Positions 35,849 through 44,606 of a stretch of 64,000 bases of DNA are shown one piece after another. Where the stretch lies: the NCBI RefSeq assembly GCF_900141885.1, contig NZ_FQYY01000002.1, positions 124,001 to 188,000 on the forward strand. Direction: 5' to 3'. Position 1 is the first letter of the stretch. Every line of letters begins with the position of its first letter. This stretch comes from Mesonia phycicola. GTDB taxonomy: Bacteria; Bacteroidota; Bacteroidia; Flavobacteriales; Flavobacteriaceae. A model generated the notes under the pieces. That model saw only the letters and a list, made by a program, of their open reading frames with translations. It was not told where the DNA came from and did not search any database. A program made the translations under genes and the position numbers.

Positions 35849-35856
35849 CAAAGATA
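35849..35856 (-). promoter_or_regulatory. -7 promoter box of the RecD-like helicase gene
   Basis: Minus-strand TATCTTTG, a perfect match, ends 25 bases before the ATG at 35823. Confidence 0.55.
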
Positions 35857-35882
35857 AACAGTGATTTTTGACTTGGAAACTT

Positions 35883-35910
35883 TTGCGAATAAAAAAAAAT
35901 TGTAAGTTTG
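35883..35910 (+). promoter_or_regulatory. Promoter of the 35946 gene - DUF3822 - rsmD operon
   Basis: TTG at 35883-35885, a 17-base spacer and TAAGTTTG at 35903-35910 match the full consensus, 35 bases before the ATG. Confidence 0.65.
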
Positions 35911-35945
35911 CGTATATCATATAAAACAAATTAAATTCATTAAAT

Positions 35946-36593
35946 ATGAAAATTGTCATTCAATTACTATTATGGGTCGTTATTGGATTTTTAGGCTACC
36001 TTACTTTTAATGCTGTATATGAGCCAATTAAATTTAACAAAGTTAGAGATGCTAGGTATCCTAAAGTAATTGAGAAATTAAAAGATATTCGCCAGGCAGA
36101 ATTAGCACACAAACAAGTTACTGGTAGATTTAGCGGCGACTGGGATAGCTTAGTTCAATTTATTGATACTGCTAAATTTGTAGTTACTCAACGTAGAGAT
36201 ACTACTGTTTTTGATCAAGAGTATTATGATACTTATAAAGTAGACCAATACAAGTCTGAAACTATTATTGATACTTTAGGGTATACTTCTGTTAGAGATT
36301 CTATCTACAAAGGTACAGATCGTTATAAAACAATGATGGAAGTTCCTTTCACAGATGGTAAGAAATTTGAATTAGATGCCGGAAAAATCTATAAAAACGA
36401 TAGTTATATTCCTGTTTTTGAAGCTAAAATTGATAAAGCAGATATATTAGCAGATCAAGATGAGCATTTAATTAAACAAGAAAAGCAAATGCTTTCTGTA
36501 GATAACGTTAGAGGTGAATATATTCAAGTAGGTTCTATGTCTGAAGTAAACACAAATGGTAACTGGCCAAAAGTTTATGGATCTAACGATTAA
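35946..36593 (+). CDS. Conserved hypothetical membrane-anchored protein (215 residues)
   Basis: One N-terminal transmembrane helix (about 4-22) and a soluble domain of mixed helix and strand, with no Cys. The segment KVRDARYPKVIEKLKDIRQAE (quoted here in part: RYPKVIEKLKDIRQAE) resembles the pilin-like helix of type II pseudopilins, and the following region up to GRFSGDWDSLVQFIDT could be a small beta domain, but I recognise no family. The C-terminus overlaps the DUF3822 start by 17 bases, so the two are translationally coupled. A strong hairpin follows 25 bases after its stop, inside the next gene. Confidence 0.75.
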   Translation: MKIVIQLLLWVVIGFLGYLTFNAVYEPIKFNKVRDARYPKVIEKLKDIRQAELAHKQVTGRFSGDWDSLVQFIDTAKFVVTQRRDTTVFDQEYYDTYKVDQYKSETIIDTLGYTSVRDSIYKGTDRYKTMMEVPFTDGKKFELDAGKIYKNDSYIPVFEAKIDKADILADQDEHLIKQEKQMLSVDNVRGEYIQVGSMSEVNTNGNWPKVYGSND

Positions 36594-37416
36594 TAACGAG
36601 AAACAATATTACAAACTGTCCATCTTGATTACTCAAGATGGACTTTCTTTTTGTACCCAAAACACAGAAAACAATACCCTAGATATTTTTTTTAATAAGT
36701 CTTTTAATAATAATCTAGACCCAGAAAAAATATTAGTTGAGCTACAAAATGCTATCAAATTTAATATAGATAGTAGTATTTTAACTGCTATTAGTAAAGT
36801 TAAAGTGGTTTACGCTAATAATCTATATAATATTGTACCTCAAAAATATTTCTCTGAAAAAAAACTTACAGATTATTTAAAATTTAACACCAAAATTCTA
36901 CATACAGATTTTATAGCATTTGATGAGCTAAATAATATTAAAGCAAATAGTGTTTATATACCCTATACTAATATAAATAACTACTTGTTTGATCAGTTTG
37001 GAGAATTTACCTATACCCACTCTTCTACTCTATTTGTAGATTTATGTTTAGTAAACTCTTCTAACAAACTAAATACAGAGGTAGTTTACTTAAATATTTA
37101 TACATCTACATTTGATATTTGCATTATAAAAGATAATAAACTGCTTTTAGCAAATTCATTTGAATATTTTACCCCGCAAGACTTTATTTATTATGTTCTA
37201 TTTTGTTTAGAGCAATTAAAATTAAATAATGAAGAGTTACAGATGTATTTATGCGGAAAAATAAATGAAACAGACAATCTGTATCACTACCTTTATACAT
37301 ATGTAAAAAATATTGAGTTTTTAGACACCTCATTTCTAGTACAGCAATTGAAAAACTTATCAGAAAAAAATATTAATCCTAAACAAAACTTACTATTATT
37401 AAGTAATTTAATATGA
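36577..37416 (+). CDS. DUF3822 family protein
   Basis: A 279-residue cytosolic protein with an actin/type-IV-pilus-like ATPase fold reported for DUF3822 relatives. The start YYKLSILITQDGLSFC and the repeated second half (NTEVVYLNIYTSTFDICII) follow the family pattern. An ATG at 36556 is in frame, but 36577 fits the family N-terminus better; both overlap the upstream gene. It overlaps rsmD by 4 bases (ATGA). Its first 25 codons hold a terminator-like hairpin. Function unknown; it is routinely next to rsmD in this phylum. Confidence 0.8.
   Translation: MDLTINNEKQYYKLSILITQDGLSFCTQNTENNTLDIFFNKSFNNNLDPEKILVELQNAIKFNIDSSILTAISKVKVVYANNLYNIVPQKYFSEKKLTDYLKFNTKILHTDFIAFDELNNIKANSVYIPYTNINNYLFDQFGEFTYTHSSTLFVDLCLVNSSNKLNTEVVYLNIYTSTFDICIIKDNKLLLANSFEYFTPQDFIYYVLFCLEQLKLNNEELQMYLCGKINETDNLYHYLYTYVKNIEFLDTSFLVQQLKNLSEKNINPKQNLLLLSNLI
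36618..36652 (+). terminator. Terminator-like hairpin inside the 5' end of the DUF3822 gene
   Basis: GTCCATCTTG and CAAGATGGAC are perfect 10-base arms around a 6-base loop, followed by TTTCTTTTT. It is 25 bases after the stop of the preceding gene and 41 bases after the DUF3822 start. Confidence 0.65.
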
Positions 37417-37949
37417 GAATTATATCAGGAAAATTTAAAGGTAAAAGATTAATAGCTCCCAAAACTCTACCTGTAAGACCAACTACAGATATGGCAAAAG
37501 AAGCTTTATTCAATATATTAAATTTTCAGATAGATTTTGATAATGTTAAACTATTAGACCTTTTTGCAGGTACAGGAAACATATCTTACGAGTTTATTTC
37601 TAGAGGAACTACAGATGTTACTGCCGTAGATCAAAATTATGGTTGTGTAAAGTTTATAAACAAAACAGCTAAAGAATTAGATGCAGAAATACAAACCGTA
37701 AAAAGCGATGTGTTTAAATATCTAGAAAAGGTAAAAAGTAAACATGACGTGATTTTTGCAGATCCACCCTACGGATTAGAACTTGCAGAATTTCAAAAAA
37801 TACCTTATTTTGTATTCGAGAATGATTTATTAAATAAAGACGGTATTTTAATTATTGAGCACTCTAAGTACACAGATTTATCTGAAACCAACCATTTTAC
37901 AGAAAGTAGAAAATACGGAAGTTCTGTTTTTTCATTTTTCAAAATTTAA
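37413..37949 (+). CDS. rsmD: 16S rRNA (guanine(966)-N2)-methyltransferase RsmD
   Basis: A 178-residue SAM-dependent methyltransferase. MRIISGKFKGKRL and RPTTDMAKEALFN are RsmD-specific starts, DLFAGTGNISYEF (about 48-60) binds SAM and ADPPYG (about 116-121) is the catalytic motif. It methylates G966 of 16S rRNA in assembled 30S particles. Translation is coupled to DUF3822 through an ATGA overlap. Confidence 0.95.
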   Translation: MRIISGKFKGKRLIAPKTLPVRPTTDMAKEALFNILNFQIDFDNVKLLDLFAGTGNISYEFISRGTTDVTAVDQNYGCVKFINKTAKELDAEIQTVKSDVFKYLEKVKSKHDVIFADPPYGLELAEFQKIPYFVFENDLLNKDGILIIEHSKYTDLSETNHFTESRKYGSSVFSFFKI

Positions 37950-37961
37950 TATTATTTTAAA

Positions 37962-38345
37962 ATGACTCCACCATTTAAAATAATAGAAGATAAAATTGGG
38001 AAGCTTCGACTTTATGAAAACTACATTATTACAGAAATAAATGAAGATGTAGTTTTTGATATTGAAGAACTCAATTGGTTAAAAATGAATATAGACACAT
38101 ATTACCCAAAAAGTATAGAAAACATAGGTTACATTTCTAACAGAATAAACAACTACAATATTGTACCTACTAATTACTACTTAAGTAATTTATATAATAA
38201 AGTAAAAACTATAGCTATGGTTTGTTATTCTGATACTAGCGTTCAAGCAGCTCTTTATGAAAAAAGTTTTCAAGAAAAACCTTTTCAAGTTTTTAGAAAC
38301 TTAAACGATGCTATTGACTGGACATTAGTAAACTTAAAAAAATAG
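37962..38345 (+). CDS. Conserved hypothetical protein, STAS/SpoIIAA-like
   Basis: A 127-residue soluble protein with no signal or membrane helix. Its alternation (YENYIITEINEDVVFDIEE, ENIGYISNRINNYNI, VKTIAMVCYSDT, FQVFRNLNDAIDWTL) fits a STAS/SEC14-like alpha/beta fold, as in flavobacterial SpoIIAA-like proteins, but no firm family is assigned. Last gene of the rsmD operon, 12 bases downstream. The stop codon overlaps the 3' end of the RNase P RNA on the opposite strand. Confidence 0.6.
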   Translation: MTPPFKIIEDKIGKLRLYENYIITEINEDVVFDIEELNWLKMNIDTYYPKSIENIGYISNRINNYNIVPTNYYLSNLYNKVKTIAMVCYSDTSVQAALYEKSFQEKPFQVFRNLNDAIDWTLVNLKK

Positions 38346-38648
38346 CAGGCCTATAAGCCGGATTCTGTATTCTAATAAATTAGAACCCTTATCATTTATC
38401 TCGAATTTTTGTTGCCAAAAATCTCTAGCTACCTACCCTCCGGCATTGATCGGGCAATCTTAAGCGCCGGTATACATGGTATTGCACCGCATAGAGTTTA
38501 CCTGGTTTCACTACAGCATTACCTGTACATTCTTTCTGCTGCACTTGTCCTAACCTTTCGGCCGGTGGCTGTTAACCACTATGCTTCCCTTTGGTGTCCG
38601 GACTTTCCTCCAAGCTTTAAAGCGTGGCGATAAGGCGGCCTGCGTCTT
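38343..38648 (-). ncRNA. rnpB: RNase P RNA (type A, bacterial)
   Basis: On the minus strand the conserved GGAGGAAAGTCCGGAC core (P4 5' half) lies near the 5' end and ACAGAATCCGGCTTATAGGC at the 3' end, with the GCAGGCC/GGCCTGC helix P1 closing the molecule. The intervening GGTGAAACC-like and AGGTTAGGACA segments fit helices P7-P12. It processes tRNA 5' ends. Minus-strand U7 from the Lys codons of the neighbouring gene follows P1 and may act as its terminator. Ends are approximate to a few bases. Confidence 0.95.
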
Positions 38649-38752
38649 GCAAATATAGTAGATTATATAAGCTGAAGAATTTTATCTTTAAAATTGTGAA
38701 TAATTATTCAGAAAAAAATACAGAACTAAAAGCCATATGTGCTTAGGATTTC

Positions 38753-38760
38753 TATTTTTG
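38753..38760 (+). promoter_or_regulatory. -7 promoter box immediately before dnaX
   Basis: TATTTTTG, a perfect match, ends only 4 bases before the dnaX ATG, suggesting a leaderless or nearly leaderless mRNA. Confidence 0.5.
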
Positions 38761-38764
38761 TACT

Positions 38765-40513
38765 ATGGAACATTTTGTTGTCTCTGCCAGAAAATACAGG
38801 CCTGAAACTTTTGAAGATGTAGTTGGTCAAAAAGCAATTACCAACACACTTCTTAATGCTATTGATAATAATCACTTAGCACAAGCTTTGCTGTTTACAG
38901 GCCCAAGAGGTGTAGGTAAAACTACGTGTGCCAGAATTTTAGCTAAAAAAATTAATCAACAAGCTACAGAAAATAAAGAAGAAGATTACGCTTTTAATAT
39001 TTTTGAATTAGATGCCGCTTCTAACAACTCTGTAGATGATATTAGAAATTTAATAGACCAAGTAAGAATACCACCACAAGTAGGTAAATACAAGGTTTAT
39101 ATTATAGATGAGGTACATATGCTATCTTCTTCTGCCTTTAATGCGTTTTTAAAGACTTTAGAAGAACCACCAAAACATGCTATTTTTATTTTAGCCACTA
39201 CAGAGAAGCATAAAATAATACCTACTATTCTTTCTAGATGTCAAATATTTGATTTTAAAAGAATTACAGTTACCGACGCTAAAGAATATTTAGCTGGTAT
39301 TGCCTTAAAAGAAGGTGTGCAAGCAGAAGATGATGCATTACACATTATAGCCCAAAAAGCAGACGGAGCTATGAGAGATGCTTTATCTATTTATGATCGT
39401 GTAGTTAGTTTTAGTGGTAATAATCTTACTAGAGCTGCTGTAACAGAAAACTTAAATGTTCTAGATTATGAAACTTATTTTAAATCTACAGATTTAATTT
39501 TAGCTAATAATATACCAGACTTACTTGTACAATACAATGAGATTTTAGCTAAAGGTTTTGATGGTCACCATTATATTGCTGGTTTAGCATCTCACTTTAG
39601 AGACTTATTGGTTTGTAAAAATCAAGCTACAATTAGTTTATTAGAAGTAGGAGAACAAATAAAAGCACTTTACTTTAAACAATCTCAAGCAGCACCTCAA
39701 GAATTTTTAATGCAGGGTATTGAGCTAGCTAATGAGTGTGATTTAAAATATAAAACCAGTCGAAATCCGCGATTACTCGTAGAATTATGCTTAATGCAGC
39801 TTGCCTCTATCACTTTTGATGGAGAAAAAAAAAATTCTAAACGCTTTATAATTCCTGCAGAAAACTTTATTTCTACAGAAAAAGTTTCAGCAAAAAAAAT
39901 AGATAATGCATCTAAAGAGGTAATTAAAACAGAAGAACACCCTACTCCTGCTACAAAACCTGAAGTAAAAGTACAATTACCTTCTTCGGTTTCTAAAGAA
40001 AAAACAGAAACTCCTACACCAAAAGAAGAGGTTAAAATAAATCTTAATAACAAAAAAAGGCCTTCTGGTTTATCTTTAAAAAGCATTGCTCATAAAAAGA
40101 AACACGAAGAAGAACAAAAAGAAAAAGAAGCTTTACCTACAGAAGAGTTAACAGAAAGTTATACAGAAGAGCAAGTACAAGAAGCTTGGGCAGAGTATGT
40201 ATCAAAACTTACTAATCGTGGTAAAAAAATATTAGCTTCTATTGTAGATACAGATAAACCTACCTTAAAAGGTGATACCATACATATAGAATTACCTAAT
40301 GAAACGATGTTGATTGAGTTAAAGAGAGCTCAAGGTAATTTAATGGGGTTTATTAAGAAAAAAATTCAGAATACATCTATAAAACTACACATAGATGTAA
40401 ACGAAACGGCTACAAAAAAATATGCTTTCACTACTCGAGAAAAGTTTGAAAAGCTAAAAGAAAAGAACCCGTTGATAGATAAATTACGAACAACTTTTGA
40501 TCTAGATATATAA
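38765..40513 (+). CDS. dnaX: DNA polymerase III subunit gamma/tau
   Basis: A 582-residue clamp-loader ATPase. Walker A GPRGVGKTT (about 45-53), Walker B IIDEVHML (about 118), sensor ATTEKHK and SRC motif (LSRCQIF) are present. The four-Cys zinc module usually found between Walker A and B is absent: the segment QATENKEEDYAFNIFELDAA has no Cys, as in other flavobacteria. After residue 360 a Lys/Glu-rich linker leads to a C-terminal domain (about 465-582). It loads the beta clamp onto DNA. miaE follows after 3 bases. Confidence 0.95.
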   Translation: MEHFVVSARKYRPETFEDVVGQKAITNTLLNAIDNNHLAQALLFTGPRGVGKTTCARILAKKINQQATENKEEDYAFNIFELDAASNNSVDDIRNLIDQVRIPPQVGKYKVYIIDEVHMLSSSAFNAFLKTLEEPPKHAIFILATTEKHKIIPTILSRCQIFDFKRITVTDAKEYLAGIALKEGVQAEDDALHIIAQKADGAMRDALSIYDRVVSFSGNNLTRAAVTENLNVLDYETYFKSTDLILANNIPDLLVQYNEILAKGFDGHHYIAGLASHFRDLLVCKNQATISLLEVGEQIKALYFKQSQAAPQEFLMQGIELANECDLKYKTSRNPRLLVELCLMQLASITFDGEKKNSKRFIIPAENFISTEKVSAKKIDNASKEVIKTEEHPTPATKPEVKVQLPSSVSKEKTETPTPKEEVKINLNNKKRPSGLSLKSIAHKKKHEEEQKEKEALPTEELTESYTEEQVQEAWAEYVSKLTNRGKKILASIVDTDKPTLKGDTIHIELPNETMLIELKRAQGNLMGFIKKKIQNTSIKLHIDVNETATKKYAFTTREKFEKLKEKNPLIDKLRTTFDLDI

Positions 40514-40516
40514 ATT

Positions 40517-41098
40517 ATGCTTGGTTTAAAACTTCCTACAGACCCTCGTTGGGTAAATATTGCTGAAAAAAATTTAGATGATATTTTAATAGATCACGCG
40601 TGGTGTGAACAAAAAGCTGCTTCTACTGCAGTATCTCTAATTGTAAGTTTTCCTGAATTTACAGAGCTTGTACAAGAAATGACAGAACTTATTCACGAAG
40701 AAATGAGTCATTTTAAAATGGTTCATGATAAAATTCTAGAACGTGGCTTTGAGTTAGGCAGAGATAGAAAAGATATGTATGTAATAGAATTACTTAAATT
40801 TTTTCCTAAAGGAGGTAGTAGAATTACTCAAATGGTACACCGTTTATTATATGCGGCATTAATTGAAGCAAGAAGTTGTGAGCGTTTTAAATTATTATCT
40901 GAACAGTTAGAAGATAAGGAGTTACGCTTGTTTTACAAAAAACTAATGATTAGTGAAGCAAACCACTATACTATGTTTTTAAATTTTGCCCGTAAATATG
41001 GCGATAGAAAAGAAGTGGACCAAAAATGGAACGACCTCTTAACTTATGAAGCCAAAATTATGCAATCTTTAAGCAAAGAAGGATTAATTCACGGGTAA
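40517..41098 (+). CDS. miaE: tRNA-(ms2io6A)-hydroxylase MiaE
   Basis: A 193-residue ferritin-like di-iron monooxygenase that hydroxylates ms2i6A37 in tRNA. Iron ligands fit E-x6-ExxH patterns: LIHEEMSHFKMVH and later EARSCERF and SEANHYTMF. Cytosolic. Only 3 bases after dnaX, so co-transcribed. It stops one base from the end of the convergent ppx gene. Confidence 0.93.
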   Translation: MLGLKLPTDPRWVNIAEKNLDDILIDHAWCEQKAASTAVSLIVSFPEFTELVQEMTELIHEEMSHFKMVHDKILERGFELGRDRKDMYVIELLKFFPKGGSRITQMVHRLLYAALIEARSCERFKLLSEQLEDKELRLFYKKLMISEANHYTMFLNFARKYGDRKEVDQKWNDLLTYEAKIMQSLSKEGLIHG

Positions 41099-41099
41099 T

Positions 41100-42005
41100 T
41101 TAAAGCTTTTCTGCTTTAATAATATCGTTATAAAGTGACTTTATTATTCCGTCTGAAAGTCCAATTTTTGGTACATGTACACTTTTAGATCTACTCCATT
41201 TCATTGCAGATAGATATATTTTTGTAGCAGGTATTATTACATCTGCACGGTCTGTGTTCATTCCTAATTGAGAGATTCTATCTTCATAAGTTAACGAGTT
41301 AAGTAACTGATAATAAGAATTTAAATAAAGATACGATAACGGGCTACCTGCTTTTTTACCACTAGACTTAAAAATATTATTAATATTACCTCCAGAACCT
41401 ATTAGAGAGATATGAGTGTAGGGTTTTGTTTCTTTTTTAATCCAAGTTTCTACTTCTTTCCAAAGAGAATCTTCTACCATATTGTTAAGTATACGTACGG
41501 TACCTAATTTAAAACTTCTTGAAGTGATAGTTTGCCCTGCAGAAAATAGGGTAAACTCGGTGCTACCTCCACCTACATCTACATATAAATAGGTTTTATC
41601 ACCTTGTATTAAACTATGTAAATCTGTAGCAGCAATTATAGCTGCTTCATGTTCACCATCAATAATTTCAATTTTTATTCCAGTATCTTTTAATACAATA
41701 TCTGCTAATTCTTGTCCATTAGCAGCATCACGCATAGCAGATGTAGCACAAGCTTTGTATTTTTCTATTTTATGAGATTTCATTAATAAGCTAAATGCGC
41801 ACATAGTATCTTGCATTCTTAACATATTTTCTGCAGAGATTTCACCATTTACAAAAACATCTGCTCCCAATCTAATAGGGACTCTCACTAACGATGTTTT
41901 TTTAAAAGTTGGTTCTTTAAACTCTGGTTCTGTAATGGTAGAAATTAATAATCTAACAGCGTTAGAACCTATATCTATGGCAGCGTATTTTCTTATTTTT
42001 AGCAC
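41100..42005 (-). CDS. ppx: Exopolyphosphatase, Ppx/GppA family
   Basis: A 301-residue ASKHA-fold phosphatase without the C-terminal HD domain of E. coli Ppx, as is common in Bacteroidota. AAIDIGSNAVRLLI (about 8-21) is the phosphate-1 loop and YVDVGGGSTEFTLF (about 140-153) the phosphate-2 motif. It releases Pi from polyphosphate or degrades pppGpp. It is 15 bases downstream of ppk1 and forms a polyphosphate operon with it. Confidence 0.92.
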   Translation of the reverse strand: MLKIRKYAAIDIGSNAVRLLISTITEPEFKEPTFKKTSLVRVPIRLGADVFVNGEISAENMLRMQDTMCAFSLLMKSHKIEKYKACATSAMRDAANGQELADIVLKDTGIKIEIIDGEHEAAIIAATDLHSLIQGDKTYLYVDVGGGSTEFTLFSAGQTITSRSFKLGTVRILNNMVEDSLWKEVETWIKKETKPYTHISLIGSGGNINNIFKSSGKKAGSPLSYLYLNSYYQLLNSLTYEDRISQLGMNTDRADVIIPATKIYLSAMKWSRSKSVHVPKIGLSDGIIKSLYNDIIKAEKL

Positions 42006-42020
42006 GTATATTTGTATATT

Positions 42021-44087
42021 TTAGTCTTTATTTACTAATTTTTCTAAATAATAATCATAAGTAGCAAATTGACTTCTTACTTTTAATTGATTATTTACTC
42101 TGTGAGCGTTGTCATTTTTAGCAGAGAAATCTCTAGCTTTTACATTATCATTCCAACAGATATTAAACGTTTCTAGTAACTCTTCTTGAATATCTTTTTG
42201 ATAAATAGGACAAGATATTTCTACTCGGTTATCTAAGTTTCTTGTCATCCAGTCTGCAGAAGATATATAAGTTTTAGGTTCTCCTCCGTTTTCAAAAATA
42301 TATAATCTAGGGTGCTCTAAATATTTATCTATAATACTAATAGCTTCAATATTTTCTGACATTCCCACTACTCCAGGAATTAAACTACAAATACCTCTTA
42401 CTATTAATTTTATTTTTACCCCTGCTCTACTAGCTTCATATAATTTATCAATCATTTTATAATCAGACAAACTATTTAGCTTAATTTTTATTCCGTTAGG
42501 TTTATTAAGCTTAGCATTTTCTATTTCTGTGTCTATTAACCTTTCAAAAACAGATCTAGAGTAATGTGGAGAAACTATTAAATGCTTGTAATGACTTACT
42601 TTGTAATTAATCTCAAAGAAGTTAAATACTTTATTTATTTCTTTTAATATAGATTGGTTGGCTGTAAAAAGTGTGTAATCTGTATATATTTTTGCGGTAG
42701 ACTCATTAAAATTACCTGTACTTATAAAGCCATAACGTACTAGTTTTTTCTTTTCTAAACGTTCTATAACACAAGCTTTACAGTGCACTTTTAAACCAGG
42801 TACACCAAATATTAATTTTACTCCTTCACGCTGCATTCTTTCTGCATAACGTATATTATTTGCCTCGTCAAACCTTGCTCTTAGCTCAATAGAAACGGTT
42901 ACTTGTTTACCATTTTTTACTGCATTGATTAAAGAACTAGCAATGTGAGAAATTTCAGCTAAACGATAAATCGTAATTTTAATAGACTTTACTTTAGGGT
43001 CTAATGCGGCTTCTCGTAAAAATTTTACTGTGTATGAAAATGTGTGGTATGGAGTATATTGTAAGTAATCTTTTTCTGCTATTTTTTCTAATAAACTTCC
43101 ATGCAGCGTTAAGCCTTTTACTGGAAGTGCAGAATATTTTTTATACAATAAATCTGAAGCTCCTAAACTAGGAAACTTCATATAATCTCTACGGTTATGG
43201 TATCTACCTCCTGGAATAATACTATCAGAATCGTCTATACCCATTTTAGAAAGTAGAAACTCTAATGTATCATCTTCTATTGTTTTATCGTAAACAAAAC
43301 GTACTGGTTCACCCTCTATTCTATCTTTAATACTAGACAAAAGTTTATCTATATAACTTTTGTTTAAATCTCCCGCCATATCTAGCTCTGCATCACGAGT
43401 AATTTTAATCATGTGAGCAGAAATGCTTTCGTAATTAAATATACTAAATAGACTTTTTAAATTATACCTAATTAAATCATCTAAAATAATGATGTATTTG
43501 TTACCATCTTCAGAAGGTATTTCTACAAAGCGCTCTATCCCTCTAGGTATTTCTATTAAAATATATTTTTTTTCTTTTTTCTTTTTTTCATTTAAAATCA
43601 TTCTAACAGCCAAATACGCTGCACTATCTTTTAAACGTGGTAATTCTTCTAAGTCATTTAAAATAATAGTTACTAAAGCAGGACTTACTTTTTGTAAAAA
43701 ATAATCTTGTACAAATTGAGCTTGATTTTCTGTTACTTCTTGCTCATTAATAATGCAAATTTTATGATCTACTAATTTATTTATAATAGTATCTAAAATC
43801 TTTAAACTTTCTGATTGTTGTTTAATTACAATTTGAGTAATTTCTTTTAACAAATCTGAAGCAGTCATCCCTCCAAGAGCTTTTTTTCCTCCTTTTCCTG
43901 CTTGATCTATTCTCTTTACCGTTGCGTAACGTACTTTAAAAAACTCATCTAAATTATTAGAAAAAATACCTAAAAACCGAAGTCTTTCTATTAATGGTAC
44001 ACTTTCGTCTTCTGCTTCTTGCAGTACTCGAGCATTAAATTGAAGCCAACTTAACTCTCTATTTACGTATTGATTTTGAACTCCCAT
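42021..44087 (-). CDS. ppk1: Polyphosphate kinase 1
   Basis: A 688-residue four-domain enzyme that makes polyphosphate from ATP. N-terminal VNRELSWLQFNARVLQEA is the signature start. The PLD-like catalytic region holds the autophosphorylated His in VHCKACVIERL and the downstream STGNFNESTAKIYTDYTLF. Membrane-associated in the cytosol. SixA is one base upstream and ppx 15 bases downstream. No frame damage. Confidence 0.96.
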   Translation of the reverse strand: MGVQNQYVNRELSWLQFNARVLQEAEDESVPLIERLRFLGIFSNNLDEFFKVRYATVKRIDQAGKGGKKALGGMTASDLLKEITQIVIKQQSESLKILDTIINKLVDHKICIINEQEVTENQAQFVQDYFLQKVSPALVTIILNDLEELPRLKDSAAYLAVRMILNEKKKKEKKYILIEIPRGIERFVEIPSEDGNKYIIILDDLIRYNLKSLFSIFNYESISAHMIKITRDAELDMAGDLNKSYIDKLLSSIKDRIEGEPVRFVYDKTIEDDTLEFLLSKMGIDDSDSIIPGGRYHNRRDYMKFPSLGASDLLYKKYSALPVKGLTLHGSLLEKIAEKDYLQYTPYHTFSYTVKFLREAALDPKVKSIKITIYRLAEISHIASSLINAVKNGKQVTVSIELRARFDEANNIRYAERMQREGVKLIFGVPGLKVHCKACVIERLEKKKLVRYGFISTGNFNESTAKIYTDYTLFTANQSILKEINKVFNFFEINYKVSHYKHLIVSPHYSRSVFERLIDTEIENAKLNKPNGIKIKLNSLSDYKMIDKLYEASRAGVKIKLIVRGICSLIPGVVGMSENIEAISIIDKYLEHPRLYIFENGGEPKTYISSADWMTRNLDNRVEISCPIYQKDIQEELLETFNICWNDNVKARDFSAKNDNAHRVNNQLKVRSQFATYDYYLEKLVNKD

Positions 44088-44088
44088 T

Positions 44089-44577
44089 TTATTTAAACAT
44101 TTTAGGAAATAAACTCACTAAAGTCTTACCATTTTCTATTTTACTCCAATAATCTGTATCAAAATCTATCACCACAAGTCCTGTGGTTGGTAAATTTTCT
44201 ATATAATTATCTCCTAAAGAATTTACCAAATTTGTCATTGCAGGGTTATGCCCAAAAACCATTAATTTTTCTATTGTATCATCTTGATTTTTAATAACCT
44301 CTAATAACTCTGAAGACTCAAAAGTATAAGCTTCTTTTACTACACTAAAATCTGAATCTAATATTTTTAAACCTTCTTTAAATAAATTAGCGGTGGTTAA
44401 CGCTCTATTTGCAGAACTACTAATTACTTTTAAAGGGCTTTGTAAATACGTGCTAAAAGCATTAATCACTAGTTTAGCATCTTTAAAACCTCTTTTTTTT
44501 AAAGGCCTGTCGTGATCTGTTAAAGTAGGATCATCCCAAGAAGATTTACCGTGTCTTACTAGTATTAGTTGTTTCAT
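44089..44577 (-). CDS. sixA: SixA-type histidine phosphatase
   Basis: A 162-residue histidine phosphatase superfamily member. The catalytic RHG is in LILVRHGKSSWDD (residues 4-16), with the second His in MVFGHNPAMTNL (about 107) and Arg in SSANRALTTA. It may dephosphorylate phosphohistidine on a phosphorelay protein, as E. coli SixA does, but the target here is unknown. A TTG at 44637 would extend it into pdxH; ATG at 44577 gives the normal N-terminus. Next to ppk1. Confidence 0.88.
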   Translation of the reverse strand: MKQLILVRHGKSSWDDPTLTDHDRPLKKRGFKDAKLVINAFSTYLQSPLKVISSSANRALTTANLFKEGLKILDSDFSVVKEAYTFESSELLEVIKNQDDTIEKLMVFGHNPAMTNLVNSLGDNYIENLPTTGLVVIDFDTDYWSKIENGKTLVSLFPKMFK

Positions 44578-44606
44578 AAAGTTAAATATTGGTTGGTTTG
44601 GTTGGT

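Noticed and set aside
36556-36576. Longer start of the DUF3822 gene
   Set aside because: The seven extra residues are not part of the family N-terminus and lie in the overlapping upstream gene; the ATG at 36577 fits better.
38409-38633. A 74-residue plus-strand ORF
   Set aside because: It lies wholly inside the RNase P RNA gene on the other strand and shows no protein-like features.
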